Shown here piece by piece: positions 30,640-38,852 of a stretch of DNA of 64,000 nt. The translations under genes were made by a program, and so were the position numbers. Every line of letters begins with the position of its first letter. Position 1 is the first letter of the stretch. Origin of the DNA: Amphiplicatus metriothermophilus (GTDB lineage: Bacteria > Pseudomonadota > Alphaproteobacteria > Caulobacterales > Parvularculaceae); assembly GCF_900199215.1 (NCBI RefSeq), contig NZ_FZQA01000008.1, forward strand, positions 62,001-126,000, written 5' to 3'. The notes under the pieces are model-generated. The model was given only the letters and a program-made list of their open reading frames with translations. It did not search any database and had not been told where the DNA came from.

Positions 30640-32835
30640 TCAGAACCCTTGCCGCCAGCGCGCCGCGATCTTGACGTTGCGTCCCGGCTGGCTGACGCCG
30701 GCGGCGATCACCTCATAGTCCGCATCCGTCACGTTATCGACGCCGAGATCGACGCGAAGCCCGCGCAAGGCGCCGCGCGAAGGCTCCCAGACGAGATAGA
30801 CGTCGCCCGTGGCGTAGTCGTCCCGGAACAGGCTTGGATCATTCGCTTTTTCGAAGTCGCCGGCGATGGTCACCCGCGCGCCGAGCCGCATGTCGAGCGG
30901 GCGGAGCTTCACTCCGCCGTCGATGAAAAAGCGATCGGGCGAGAGAACGCCGACGAAGTCGCCCGTATCGACGTTTTCGCCGTCGATCGTCGCATAATTG
31001 GCGCGCGCGTAGACCCATTCTGAATCGTATTGGGCTTCAAGCTCGACGCCGGAAAGCTTCGCATTCGTCACGTTCACATTGCGGCTGAAATTGCCGAACG
31101 CCTCGCCGGAGCCGCAGGGCGGGAAGGGCGCGCCGAAGCAGCCGGCAGGGATGCTTACTTCAAGGTCGATGAGATTGGTCACGTCTGATTCGTAATAGGA
31201 CGCCTTTGCCGTGAAAGAGTCGCCGCGCGATAGAATGTCGTTGAAATCGACGCCCGCGCCGACTTCCCATGTCTCGGATTCCTCAGCGACGAGATCCGGG
31301 TTGGCGATGAAGAAGTTTGTTACGAATGTCGGCGGAAAAGGCGGGATCGCCGACATGTCCGGGATCTGGAAATGGACGCCGTCGGCATAGATTTCGTTAA
31401 AGGAGGGCGCGCGGAACGCTTCCGCCCAGTTGCCGAAAAGAATGAGCTGCGGGAGCGGCTTGTAGGAGACGCCGATCTTGGGAGAGACGGCAGAATCCTC
31501 CGTATTCTGCTGGTCGGGCGCTTCGTTCTCGAAGCGGTCCCAGCGGACGCCGGGAATAAGCGTCAGCACGCCCGGCGCGCCGAGCGGTCGCTCCAGCGCG
31601 AGTTCGCCTTGTGCGAAAGCGCCGTAAAACCGGCTCTTCGCATTCGGAACGCCGCCGCGGGTCCCGTCGGGGCTCGTGTTGTCGCGGCCGGTCTGTTCAT
31701 CGACGTAAAACTCGCCGCCATAGGTCAGGGTCAGCGTCGCGCGCCGGCCGAAATCGAAACGCGACCGATTATCGAGGGCGACGCCGGTCGTCTCCACAAT
31801 CCGCGAGACGACGCGCGTCGATTCCCGTTCGTCTTCCGTCACGTCGTTCCGCGTATGATACGCGGTCAGATTGAGGTCGATCAGCGCAGAGCCGGGGGCG
31901 AAGTTGACGACGCCCTGAACGGTGTCGCTCTCGATCTCTCGGTCGACCAGCTCGTTGCCGGGGCCGGCGATATTCTCGCCCTGCGGGTTGTTGGGATCGA
32001 CCGAATCGCCGCGATAGCGGATCCATGAGGCCGAGACCGTCCAGGCGTCGGCCGGGCGCGCGGTCGCTTTCAGAAGCGAGGAGGCGACTTGATCGTCCGC
32101 AGGCAGATCGAGTCCGCTGCCGAGCGCGATGTCGCCGGATTTCCGATAGGTGAAACCGCCCACCATGTCGAGCCGTCCGTCGGCCGATCGCCAGGCGCCG
32201 GAGGTCGAAAGGCGCCATTCGTCGTTCACGGACTGAAATCCGGCCCCGGCTTTCACGCCGGCCGCCTGGCCTTCTTCGAGAAAGTCCTCCGCCGTCACGG
32301 TTCGAAGCGCGACGACCCCGCCCAGCGCGCCGGAGCCGTAAAGGGCCGAGGCCGGTCCGCGCACCACTTCGACGGCTTTCAACAGGTCGGGGTCGACGAA
32401 AAACCGTCCGTCGTGTCCGGACAGAAAACTCTGCCGCGCGCCGTCGAACAGGACGAGCACGCCTTCCCCTTCGAGCCCGCGAATAGTCGGCGTCTCCCCC
32501 GCGCGGCGCGGCCCGCCGTCGAAGCGCGCGCCGGGAATCGCCTGAAAAACGTCCGATACGGTCGAAGGATTGAGATCGTCGATGACGTCGCGTTCGATGA
32601 CGCTCGCCTGGCCGGGATAGTCGAAAGCCGGCATCGGATTGCGCGTGGCGTAGACGGTGATGACGTCAAGCTGCGCGAGCCGAATTTCCGGCGGAGCGGA
32701 TTGGCTCTCCGACGCTGATTCTTCCGTCTCGGCGATTCCCGCGGCTCCCAGGGCCGCGCTATCCGGCGTCGTTTGCGCCGCCGCCCCGAGAGAGATCGCG
32801 GCCGTCGCGACGCCGCCTAGAAATACGCTTCTCAT
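30640..32835 (-). CDS. TonB-dependent heme/hemoglobin-type outer-membrane receptor
   Basis: 731 residues from ATG 32835 with a signal peptide (MRSVFLGGVATAAISLGAAA). The TonB box region is LDVITVYATRN; the plug reads ETPTIRGLEGEGVLVLFDGA, then FLSGHDGRFFVDPDLLKAVE and VVRGPASALYGSGALGGVVA, the pattern of the hemoglobin/transferrin/lactoferrin receptor family. The barrel contains FRAPSFNEIYADGVHF and NPDLVAEESETWEVG, matching the FRAP and NPNL boxes of heme receptors with a His between them. The terminal Phe is an outer-membrane signal. Upstream are two Fur-like sites. The longer frame to 34299 is an artefact. Confidence 0.9.
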   Translation of the reverse strand: MRSVFLGGVATAAISLGAAAQTTPDSAALGAAGIAETEESASESQSAPPEIRLAQLDVITVYATRNPMPAFDYPGQASVIERDVIDDLNPSTVSDVFQAIPGARFDGGPRRAGETPTIRGLEGEGVLVLFDGARQSFLSGHDGRFFVDPDLLKAVEVVRGPASALYGSGALGGVVALRTVTAEDFLEEGQAAGVKAGAGFQSVNDEWRLSTSGAWRSADGRLDMVGGFTYRKSGDIALGSGLDLPADDQVASSLLKATARPADAWTVSASWIRYRGDSVDPNNPQGENIAGPGNELVDREIESDTVQGVVNFAPGSALIDLNLTAYHTRNDVTEDERESTRVVSRIVETTGVALDNRSRFDFGRRATLTLTYGGEFYVDEQTGRDNTSPDGTRGGVPNAKSRFYGAFAQGELALERPLGAPGVLTLIPGVRWDRFENEAPDQQNTEDSAVSPKIGVSYKPLPQLILFGNWAEAFRAPSFNEIYADGVHFQIPDMSAIPPFPPTFVTNFFIANPDLVAEESETWEVGAGVDFNDILSRGDSFTAKASYYESDVTNLIDLEVSIPAGCFGAPFPPCGSGEAFGNFSRNVNVTNAKLSGVELEAQYDSEWVYARANYATIDGENVDTGDFVGVLSPDRFFIDGGVKLRPLDMRLGARVTIAGDFEKANDPSLFRDDYATGDVYLVWEPSRGALRGLRVDLGVDNVTDADYEVIAAGVSQPGRNVKIAARWRQGF

Positions 32836-32849
32836 AATGCCCCGCCTTG

Positions 32850-32870
32850 TTGAGAATGGCTCGCAATTGC
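32850..32870. promoter_or_regulatory. second Fur-like site near receptor start
   Basis: TGAGAATGGCTCGCAATTGC, an imperfect match to the alphaproteobacterial Fur pattern (GCAA.TGAGAA..ATTCTCA type), 15 bases upstream of the receptor start codon. Confidence 0.35.
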
Positions 32871-32896
32871 GTCTCTCTAACCGGGGAAAAACAAGA

Positions 32897-32922
32897 TTGC
32901 AAGTCAGAATCGTTCTCAATAT
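32897..32922. promoter_or_regulatory. Fur-box-like site in receptor/DUF6607 divergent promoter
   Basis: The stretch beginning TTGCAAGTCAGAATCG and continuing TTCTCAATAT approximates the Fur/Mur consensus of alphaproteobacteria (TTGCAA.T.AGAA...TTCTCA). It sits 62 bases upstream of the receptor gene and 91 before the DUF6607 gene, so iron could control both. Confidence 0.5.
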
Positions 32923-33012
32923 AACGCGATCGCGGCTTCGGCCACGGGTGCGATCGCAGCGCGCTTCGCGGCCCGGCGCGCAGGACGGCTGACGGCGGAA
33001 GGAATAACGGGG

Positions 33013-34065
33013 ATGACCATGCGCAGGAAAACTCTGGCGGCTGGCGCGGCGGCGCTTGTATGCGGGCTCACGGCGGCAGGTTGCGCGGGAACGGGCGCGG
33101 ACCGCGCAGGCTTTTCGCATCCGACGGAAGCCGCCGGCGCTTTCGCCGAGACGCGCCGCGCGAAGTTCGAACTGGACCGGCGCGCGATTCTGGCGATGGC
33201 CGGCGACTATCGCGTTGCTTTCAGCTTCACCGAGACGGTTCCCTTCATCGAGGGCTATGATCCGAAGCCGCCCTACAAAACCAGCGGCGACGAGATCGTG
33301 CGCGTGATCGAGGACAGGGGCGATTTCATCAGCCTCCAGCATATTCTCGTCGTCGGCGGCGAGGAAAAGATTCCGGTCAAGCACTGGCGTCAGGACTGGA
33401 TTTACGAACCTGAAGAAGTGATCGAGTTCGTCGGCGGTGCCGCCTGGCGCGTGCGCGCGCTGTCGCCGGCCGAACGCAAGGGAAAATGGGCGCAGATCGT
33501 CTATCAGGTCGACGACGCGCCGCGCTACGGCGCGGTCGCCGAGTGGCGGCACGAAAACGGCGTGTCCGAATGGACCTCGCCGCCGAGCCTGCGGCCGCTG
33601 CCGCGCCGCGACGCGACCAAGCGGGACGATTACGACGCCATCCTCGCCGTCAACCGCCACGCCATCGCGCCCTGGGGGTGGGTCCACGAGCAGGATAACT
33701 CCAAGCTGGCCCTGCGCGGGAAAGATCGCATCCTGGTTCGGGAGATCGGGGTAAACACTTATACGCACGCTGACGATATTGCTGCTGAGGTCGCCGAAGA
33801 CTATTGGGCCGCCACCAAAGGCTTTTGGGCTGGCGTTCGCGCGGAATGGGCGCGCATCGCCGCGCAGAGCAAGCTCTTCGGGCTGACGATACAGGGAGAG
33901 CCCGAAGCGCTCTACGACCCCGTTCTCGCGCTCGCCGGGGCGGCGGCCGACGGCGCCATGACCGAGGCCGAGGCGCTCGCCGAGGCGCGCGCCGTCATCG
34001 CGCGATATGCGACGACCGCGCCCGGCGCGCTCGAAGAGCGCCTCGCCGCAGCGCGCGCGGAGTGA
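33013..34065 (+). CDS. DUF6607-like putative lipoprotein, divergent to heme receptor
   Basis: 350-residue exported protein. The signal peptide ends in AALVCGLTAAGCAG, a lipobox with Cys near residue 24. The mature part has FSFTETVPFIEGYDPKPPY, then LQHILVVGGEEKIPVKHWRQ and DWIYEPEEVIEFVG, features I associate with DUF6607, which often neighbours TonB-dependent heme receptors. No enzyme motif is visible. The divergent arrangement with the receptor over Fur-like sites suggests a role in heme or iron acquisition. GGAAGGAA stands 8 bases before ATG 33013. Confidence 0.7.
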   Translation: MTMRRKTLAAGAAALVCGLTAAGCAGTGADRAGFSHPTEAAGAFAETRRAKFELDRRAILAMAGDYRVAFSFTETVPFIEGYDPKPPYKTSGDEIVRVIEDRGDFISLQHILVVGGEEKIPVKHWRQDWIYEPEEVIEFVGGAAWRVRALSPAERKGKWAQIVYQVDDAPRYGAVAEWRHENGVSEWTSPPSLRPLPRRDATKRDDYDAILAVNRHAIAPWGWVHEQDNSKLALRGKDRILVREIGVNTYTHADDIAAEVAEDYWAATKGFWAGVRAEWARIAAQSKLFGLTIQGEPEALYDPVLALAGAAADGAMTEAEALAEARAVIARYATTAPGALEERLAAARAE

Positions 34066-34103
34066 CCGCCAAACCGCAAGAAGAGCCTTTGCAAAACGAC
34101 GAA

Positions 34104-34136
34104 GAAACCGCCCTCCGAAGATCCGGGGGCGGTTTC
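34104..34136. terminator. hairpin between DUF6607 gene and 34187 gene
   Basis: GAAACCGCC / GGCGGTTTC arms are exact complements around a 15-base loop. It lies between convergent genes ending at 34065 and 34187, with no U-run on the plus strand, so it may serve both directions. Confidence 0.6.
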
Positions 34137-34186
34137 CTGGCGCTTCTCGCTCGGACGAAGCAGAAGAAAACGCCGGCGGCGCGCGT

Positions 34187-35239
34187 CTAGCTTGCGTTCG
34201 CGTCGACCCCGGCGACCCAGCCGATGCACCCGGCGACGTCGTTGAGAGCATGCTCGCCGAGGCAGAAAGCCTCTTCGTAAGGCGCGCGCGTCGCCGCAAT
34301 GCACTGGCGCAGCGTCAGCGACGCCATCGACAGGCAACGCTCGGCGCGGTCGTTCTTGGCGTAAACGTCGACCAGCTTTTCGTTGACCTCGCCGACGGCG
34401 TAGCGTGCGGCGAGATTGAGCACGCGGTCGAGAATCACCTGCGCGTTGGGCTCGTCATTGCCTCTGGCGCGGCCATGGGCGCCCCAGTCAGGGGCCCAGG
34501 CTTCGTCGACGCTGGCGAGCATCGGCGCGACGACCCCGCTCTTGGCGGCGGCCTGAAACGCGGGAACCGGCGTCGCAGGCCGCGAGCGGGCGTAGGCGGC
34601 CGCTTCGCTCAGCCGCTGCTGGCTCGAAGCGATGCGGCTCTTGCCCCAGCTCGTGCGTTGCATGGCGTATGCCTGTTCCTTGAACGCTTCGCCAAGCGCG
34701 GCGAAGCGGGTCGCGTCCTGAGCCGTCACCGCGAGCACCCGGTTCATCGCCTCTCTCGCGCCCGGAAGTTTGCGCGGATAGCTCGGGTCGGCCGCAAGTT
34801 TGGCCAGAAAGGCGTCGCGTCCGGCGAGTCCGGTCTTGCGGTCTTTCTTGGCCTTCATTTCCTTTTCCAGCGCTTCGGCGAACTCAGGCGTGTCGGCGGC
34901 CACCAGCGCGGCGTAGGCGACCCAGCCGCTCGAAAGGGCCATCGAGTCGTGCGAAGACAAGCGCAAATGCGCTTCGCGGGTGGTCTTGGCGCTGTCGAAA
35001 GGCGTAGCCTCGATGACCGCCACGTCGCTGCGGAACCGCACATACTCCGCCGCCCGGCGCTCCAGCGCGCTCTGGCGCGGCTGGGCGAGCGTGTCGGCGG
35101 CCACGGTGGTCGATGCAGCAGCCCCCAGCACCACGGCGGCCGCCAAAAACGGCCGCCTCGATCGCCGAAGGATGGCGCAAGAAAGGCGTCGGCCGCCGCG
35201 CGACGAGGCCGAAGCGGCCGGCGAATCGTTACGCAACAT
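34187..35239 (-). CDS. conserved hypothetical exported protein
   Basis: 350 residues. A basic leader (about residues 1-32) and a hydrophobic segment (FLAAAVVLGAAASTTVAADT) indicate export or membrane anchoring. The rest is Ala-rich and helical, with FKEQAYAMQRTSWGKSRIAS and a Cys-containing C-terminus (CLSMASLTLRQCIAATRAPY, then FCLGEHALNDVAGCIGWV), suggesting disulfides in the periplasm. No domain recognised. Stand-alone; upstream it is divergent from the sensor kinase. Confidence 0.7.
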   Translation of the reverse strand: MLRNDSPAASASSRGGRRLSCAILRRSRRPFLAAAVVLGAAASTTVAADTLAQPRQSALERRAAEYVRFRSDVAVIEATPFDSAKTTREAHLRLSSHDSMALSSGWVAYAALVAADTPEFAEALEKEMKAKKDRKTGLAGRDAFLAKLAADPSYPRKLPGAREAMNRVLAVTAQDATRFAALGEAFKEQAYAMQRTSWGKSRIASSQQRLSEAAAYARSRPATPVPAFQAAAKSGVVAPMLASVDEAWAPDWGAHGRARGNDEPNAQVILDRVLNLAARYAVGEVNEKLVDVYAKNDRAERCLSMASLTLRQCIAATRAPYEEAFCLGEHALNDVAGCIGWVAGVDANAS

Positions 35240-35443
35240 AGAATCCCTCTCCCGTTGCAGGCGCCCCTGATGCAGGCGGCCTCCACGTCTAACGCGCCCC
35301 TGCCTAAAAACAGTTTGGCCATACTAGCGGCATTCGAGACAAATTCGAGGCGTTCGCGCCGGCGGTCAGCGTCAATTTTCGGCAAGTTTGCGCAGCGGCC
35401 CGCTTCTCGCCGGCGACAAGGCCGGTCATGTTCAGTGTTTGTT

Positions 35444-35500
35444 AACGATGGGGCGGCCAAAGTAAGCCAGACGTTAACCTTGGTCGCCAGGACGTTAACC
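35444..35500. promoter_or_regulatory. three GTTAAC motifs, candidate CtrA half-sites
   Basis: GTTAAC occurs near 35443, 35474 and 35494, the last two as GTTAACC and 20 bases apart, immediately ahead of the histidine kinase start. TTAACC resembles the CtrA half-site TTAACCAT. No full TTAA-N7-TTAA is present. Confidence 0.35.
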
Positions 35501-35504
35501 GCTC

Positions 35505-36764
35505 ATGCTGACGCGCGCCTTCGCAGTTCTGAAGAAACGCCTGGGCCTGTTGGCCCGCGCAGGCGGCGAAGCGGTCTGGGACGGCGGGCCGGGCGCCTGC
35601 GTGGCGCTGGTGGATCGGGCGGGCCGGCTTCGCGATCTTTCCGACGGCGCCGCGCCTGTTCTGGGCGCGCCGCGCGCCCGGCTTATCGGGCGCGATTTCA
35701 CGAGTCTGTTCCGCAGCGAAGATCGGCCGGCCGTCGAGCGCGCGCTTTCGCTTGGCGGCGCGGCCGGACGGATCGTTTGCGCCCTTGCGGAGCCTGCGCC
35801 GGAAGGAGCCCCGCGCCGGGTGGAGGTCGCGACGAGCCTGCGCGCCGACGGCTCGCGCGCCGCGCTCATTCTGGACCGCAACGAAGAGATCGAGGAAGCC
35901 GCCGCCTTGCGGGCCGAGGCCGAAGCCGCTCGCCGGGAAGCGAAAGAGCGCGCCGACCTGCTCGCCGATCTCAGCCATGAGATGCGCACGCCCCTCAATG
36001 CGGTCATCGGCTTCGCCGAGGCGATGAACGAGGAGACCTACGGTCCTCTCGGCCATGCGAAATACGCCGAATACGCCCGGCATATCCGCGCGTCCGGCGG
36101 GCATCTGCTCGATCTGGTCTCGTCGATCCTCGACCTCGCGAAAATCGAGGCGGATCGGTTCTCGCTCAAGCGCGAGCGGACCGACGTGGGCGCGCTGGTC
36201 GAAGAATGCGCCGGCATGGTCCGTCTGGCGGCCGAGCGCGCCGGTCTCGCGCTGGACGTCGAGATCGAAGAAGAGCTTCCCGAAAGCTTCCTTGATCCGC
36301 GCGCCGTCCGGCAGATTCTTCTCAACCTTCTGTCCAATGCGGTGAAGTTCACGAGCGACGGCGGCGTCACGCTGAAAGCGCTGCGCGAGGGCGACGAGAT
36401 CGTCCTGGTCGTGCGCGACACCGGCGTCGGCATGAGCAAGGCCGAGCTCGCCAAGCTCGGCGCGCGTTTCACGGCCGCCCATGGCGACGGCGTGCGCGGC
36501 GCGAAAGGCGCCGGCCTCGGTCTCGCGCTCGCTTTCGCGCTGGCCGAGCTGCATGGCGGATCGATGAAGCTCGACAGCGCGCCGGGCGAAGGCGTGACGG
36601 CGAGGGTGCGCCTGCCGATCGCCGCGCCCGCCGCGCCAGCTCGCGTGCGGCGGCTATCGTCGGGGCGCGGCGAAGAAGCTGACGCTCATGCGCGAAAGCC
36701 CGCGATCTTGACCCAGCTTGAGCGAATCGAAGCCTATCGTCGCGAGCGCGCCAGCGCCGCCTGA
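35505..36764 (+). CDS. sensor histidine kinase, PAS-HisKA-HATPase (PleC/DivJ-like)
   Basis: 419 residues, no membrane segment. A degenerate PAS-like region (about 20-125) and a short coiled coil precede the H-box ADLSHEMRTPLNAVIGFAEA with His158. ATP-binding boxes follow: N-box LLNLLSNAVKFTSDGG, G1 VVRDTGVGMSKAEL and G2 GAGLGLALAFALAELHGGS. The H-box and following region resemble PleC/DivJ-class cell-cycle kinases of alphaproteobacteria. The partner is unknown; the PleD-like receiver at 3324 is not adjacent. GTTAAC motifs precede the gene. Confidence 0.9.
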   Translation: MLTRAFAVLKKRLGLLARAGGEAVWDGGPGACVALVDRAGRLRDLSDGAAPVLGAPRARLIGRDFTSLFRSEDRPAVERALSLGGAAGRIVCALAEPAPEGAPRRVEVATSLRADGSRAALILDRNEEIEEAAALRAEAEAARREAKERADLLADLSHEMRTPLNAVIGFAEAMNEETYGPLGHAKYAEYARHIRASGGHLLDLVSSILDLAKIEADRFSLKRERTDVGALVEECAGMVRLAAERAGLALDVEIEEELPESFLDPRAVRQILLNLLSNAVKFTSDGGVTLKALREGDEIVLVVRDTGVGMSKAELAKLGARFTAAHGDGVRGAKGAGLGLALAFALAELHGGSMKLDSAPGEGVTARVRLPIAAPAAPARVRRLSSGRGEEADAHARKPAILTQLERIEAYRRERASAA

Positions 36765-36856
36765 CGTAGGCGCATTTATTCTCTGCGTCTTGGGAAGTCT
36801 GCACCCGTCTGCGCGCCGCTTTGACAGGGCGCGGCGATCTCGCACATGCTCCCGCC

Positions 36857-37195
36857 ATGCCGACGTCGTCGCGCCTGAAGACCGAAATCCGCGTGGCCGC
36901 GCATCTGCGCCGGGCGCAGGCGGCCGGCGCTTTTGCGCATATCGCGCGCAAAGGCGATCCGGATGCGGGCGCGATCGCCGTCAAGGTGTTCATGGGCCGT
37001 CTGGAAACGGGGCCTGTCGCGCGGCTTTTCATTCAGAGCCGCAACGAAATGGGAGAGACCATCTGGCGGGAGCCTTTCGATGGTCCGGTTCCGGAGGAAA
37101 GGGCGGACGATTGGCTCGCGCGCGAGCGCCGCATCGATCCCGATCTGTGGATCGTCGAGGTGGAGGATCGCCAGGGCCGCAGCTTCGTGGAGTAG
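36857..37195 (+). CDS. DUF1491 family protein
   Basis: 112-residue alphaproteobacterial DUF1491 protein: SSRLKTEIRVAAHLRRAQAA, then FAHIARKGDPDAGAIAVKVF and the C-terminal RRIDPDLWIVEVEDRQGR. The GD.DAGA.lVK.F and DPDLWIVEVED blocks are diagnostic. Function unknown. ATG 36857 fits the family N-terminus; the longer frame upstream overlaps poorly conserved sequence. Confidence 0.9.
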   Translation: MPTSSRLKTEIRVAAHLRRAQAAGAFAHIARKGDPDAGAIAVKVFMGRLETGPVARLFIQSRNEMGETIWREPFDGPVPEERADDWLARERRIDPDLWIVEVEDRQGRSFVE

Positions 37196-37207
37196 CCTGC
37201 AATGACA

Positions 37208-37233
37208 AACGCCGCGCTGACTGGCGCGGCGTT
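37208..37233. terminator. hairpin between DUF1491 and HU genes
   Basis: AACGCCGCGC / GCGCGGCGTT exact 10-base arms with a TGACTG loop, 12 bases after the DUF1491 stop and 65 bases beyond the HU stop on the other strand. No U-run. Confidence 0.6.
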
Positions 37234-37297
37234 CGCTCGGGATCCCGCCTGTCGCGCCGCCGGCGCCGCGCAGACAGCGGCGCGCGGCGTGCGCTCG

Positions 37298-37687
37298 TTA
37301 AATGGATTCCTTAAGATCTTTCGCTGGGCGGAAGGCGATCTTCTTGCTCGCCTTGATCTTGATCGGTTCGCCGGTTGCGGGGTTGCGGCCCATGCGCGCC
37401 GGGCGGTGACGGACCTGAAGGATGCCGAGACCCGCGATGCGGATCTTCGATCCTTTCTTCAGATATTTGCCGATCAGCGAGACGAAGTCGCCCAGCGCGC
37501 CTTCGGCCTGCTTTTTCGGCAGATCGTGAGAGGCGGCGATCTCCGCCGCCAGATGCTTGAGCGTGAGGACGGCGGGCGTCCCCTTGGCGGCGGTCTTTTT
37601 CGCGGCCGCTTTCTTCGCGGGCGCTTTTTTGGCCGTCGTCTTCTTCGCGGCGGTCTTCTTCGCCGTAGTCTTCTTTTTCGCTGCCAT
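37298..37687 (-). CDS. HU family DNA-binding protein with histone H1-like Lys/Ala tail
   Basis: 129 residues. Residues 1-36 are a Lys/Ala/Thr repeat of the AAKKT and AKKA type, like histone H1 tails. Residues 37-129 form an HU fold: LTLKHLAAEIAASHDLPKKQ, then FVSLIGKYLKKGSKIRIAGL and the DNA-clamping arm RPARMGRNPATGEPIKIKAS. HU normally has about 90 residues, so the tail is an addition. Lys-rich tails would add non-specific DNA contact and are sites of modification in other bacteria. Stand-alone gene, convergent with DUF1491. Confidence 0.93.
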   Translation of the reverse strand: MAAKKKTTAKKTAAKKTTAKKAPAKKAAAKKTAAKGTPAVLTLKHLAAEIAASHDLPKKQAEGALGDFVSLIGKYLKKGSKIRIAGLGILQVRHRPARMGRNPATGEPIKIKASKKIAFRPAKDLKESI

Positions 37688-38278
37688 TGGATGTCCTCTA
37701 ATGATGCGGGCGAATCCCGAGCGCGCACAGAATCACGCGATTCGCCGTTTAACAAGCGTTTTTAGAGGCTCCAAGCCCTGTCCGCGTCCTTTGAATGTCC
37801 GCGTTTTCGGGCCGGACGAGGGGGCGGAAACTCCCTACCCACGGGGGTTTTCGCCCTTCGCGCGCCGCCGATCTGTATTCACGCTCCCGCCTTCTGTATT
37901 TGTTTCCATACGCCTTATGATGAAGAAATGCCGATTTTTTCGATATTTTCCGTGCCATCAAAGGTGTTCGATTAATATATCGCACACGGATTATCTTTTG
38001 AAATCCCCAAAAGAAATCTCGCCCCGCCGGGCCGGCGCGGCGAATGCTCGCCGAGCGGCAAGGCCCGTTCCGGGCGGCGAAAAAATTTTCGCCCGGCGTC
38101 CGGCGAAAGCGCGCGCCGGCCTTTTCGCCCGCCAGGGCGCGAATCGGCCGCCTCTCGCGCGCCGGGCGCAGGGCGTTGAAATATGGCGGCGCGGCGGCCG
38201 ACCTCGACCCATCTCCGCCAAATTCGCTTCTAGAATGAGCCTGTCGAAAGCCGGCTGGGGCGAGCCAGGGAGGTTTCG
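37688..38278. other. intergenic stretch, 591 bases, with an AT-rich pocket
   Basis: No supported gene, though a long frame crosses it on the plus strand without a ribosome site or recognisable product. Around 37900-38010 GC content drops sharply, with ATTTTTTCGATATTTTCC and ATTAATATAT tracts. This lies upstream of HU (minus) and of the secreted protein at 38279 (plus). Promoters for both are expected here. Confidence 0.55.
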
Positions 38279-38779
38279 ATGAGCAGACTCTTTCGACTGA
38301 CCGCGCCCCTCGCGGCTGGTCTCGCCGTGCTGGGCCTGACGGCCGCCGCCGCAGGGCATCGCGACGGGCGGCCGCCATATTGCGCGATCGACCACGACCA
38401 TCGCGCGCATCATCACGACTATTACGACTATCACCCTCACGACCGATATTATCGCGCAGAGCCTTACAGCGCCGGCGCGAGCGTGACGGCGCGCATCGGC
38501 GGGCCCGATTACGACGGCCGCTATTACGAGGGACGGAGCGACTATCGCCGGGCCCATCCTCATCGCGGCTCAAAGGTCGTGAAGCGGCGGGTTTTCGACA
38601 CACGCTATCGCGCGCGGATCGTGCTTGTAGAAGAGCTGTTCTACGGCCGACGCGGCCGCGATCTCGTCTGCACGGTCTCGGTGCATGGTCCTGACGCGCG
38701 CTACGTGCCGTGGGGCCGCGTGCGCAGCATCGCGGCGCGCAATTGCTCGCGCCGCGCCGAGGTCCGTTATTACGCATGA
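38279..38779 (+). CDS. secreted His/Tyr/Arg-rich protein
   Basis: 166 residues with a signal peptide (LTAPLAAGLAVLGLTAAAAG). The mature N-terminal half is rich in His, Asp and Tyr (DHDHRAHHHDYYDYHPHDRY). The C-terminal half is conserved-looking: VLVEELFYGRRGRDLVCTVS, VPWGRVRSIAARNCSR, with two Cys probably in a disulfide, and ends VRYY. The protein at 54007 has the same plan (signal, charged/His-Tyr middle, Cys pair, terminal VRYY). The His/Asp-rich stretch could bind metal ions; this is inference. Confidence 0.72.
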   Translation: MSRLFRLTAPLAAGLAVLGLTAAAAGHRDGRPPYCAIDHDHRAHHHDYYDYHPHDRYYRAEPYSAGASVTARIGGPDYDGRYYEGRSDYRRAHPHRGSKVVKRRVFDTRYRARIVLVEELFYGRRGRDLVCTVSVHGPDARYVPWGRVRSIAARNCSRRAEVRYYA

Positions 38780-38782
38780 GCT

Positions 38783-38848
38783 GTCGGGATCGGGGAAAGC
38801 AGATTGAGGAACAGGATCGGCGCCCATCATTCCCGATCCCCGATCCCT
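38783..38848. terminator. long-loop inverted repeat between convergent genes
   Basis: GGGATCGGGGA at about 38786 is matched by TCCCCGATCCC at about 38837, between genes ending at 38779 (plus) and 38853 (minus). The exact 11-base arms and convergent position suggest a bidirectional terminator, although the loop of about 40 bases is long. Confidence 0.4.
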
Positions 38849-38852
38849 TCGC

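Noticed and set aside
32836-34299. Upstream extension of the TonB receptor frame giving a 1219-residue protein
   Set aside because: The extension is antisense to the DUF6607 gene; the signal peptide and ribosome site place the start at 32835.
37557-38282. 241-codon plus-strand frame across the HU gene and the intergenic region
   Set aside because: Its first half is antisense to HU and its second half is Arg-rich with no ribosome site or similarity; the region is better left as intergenic.
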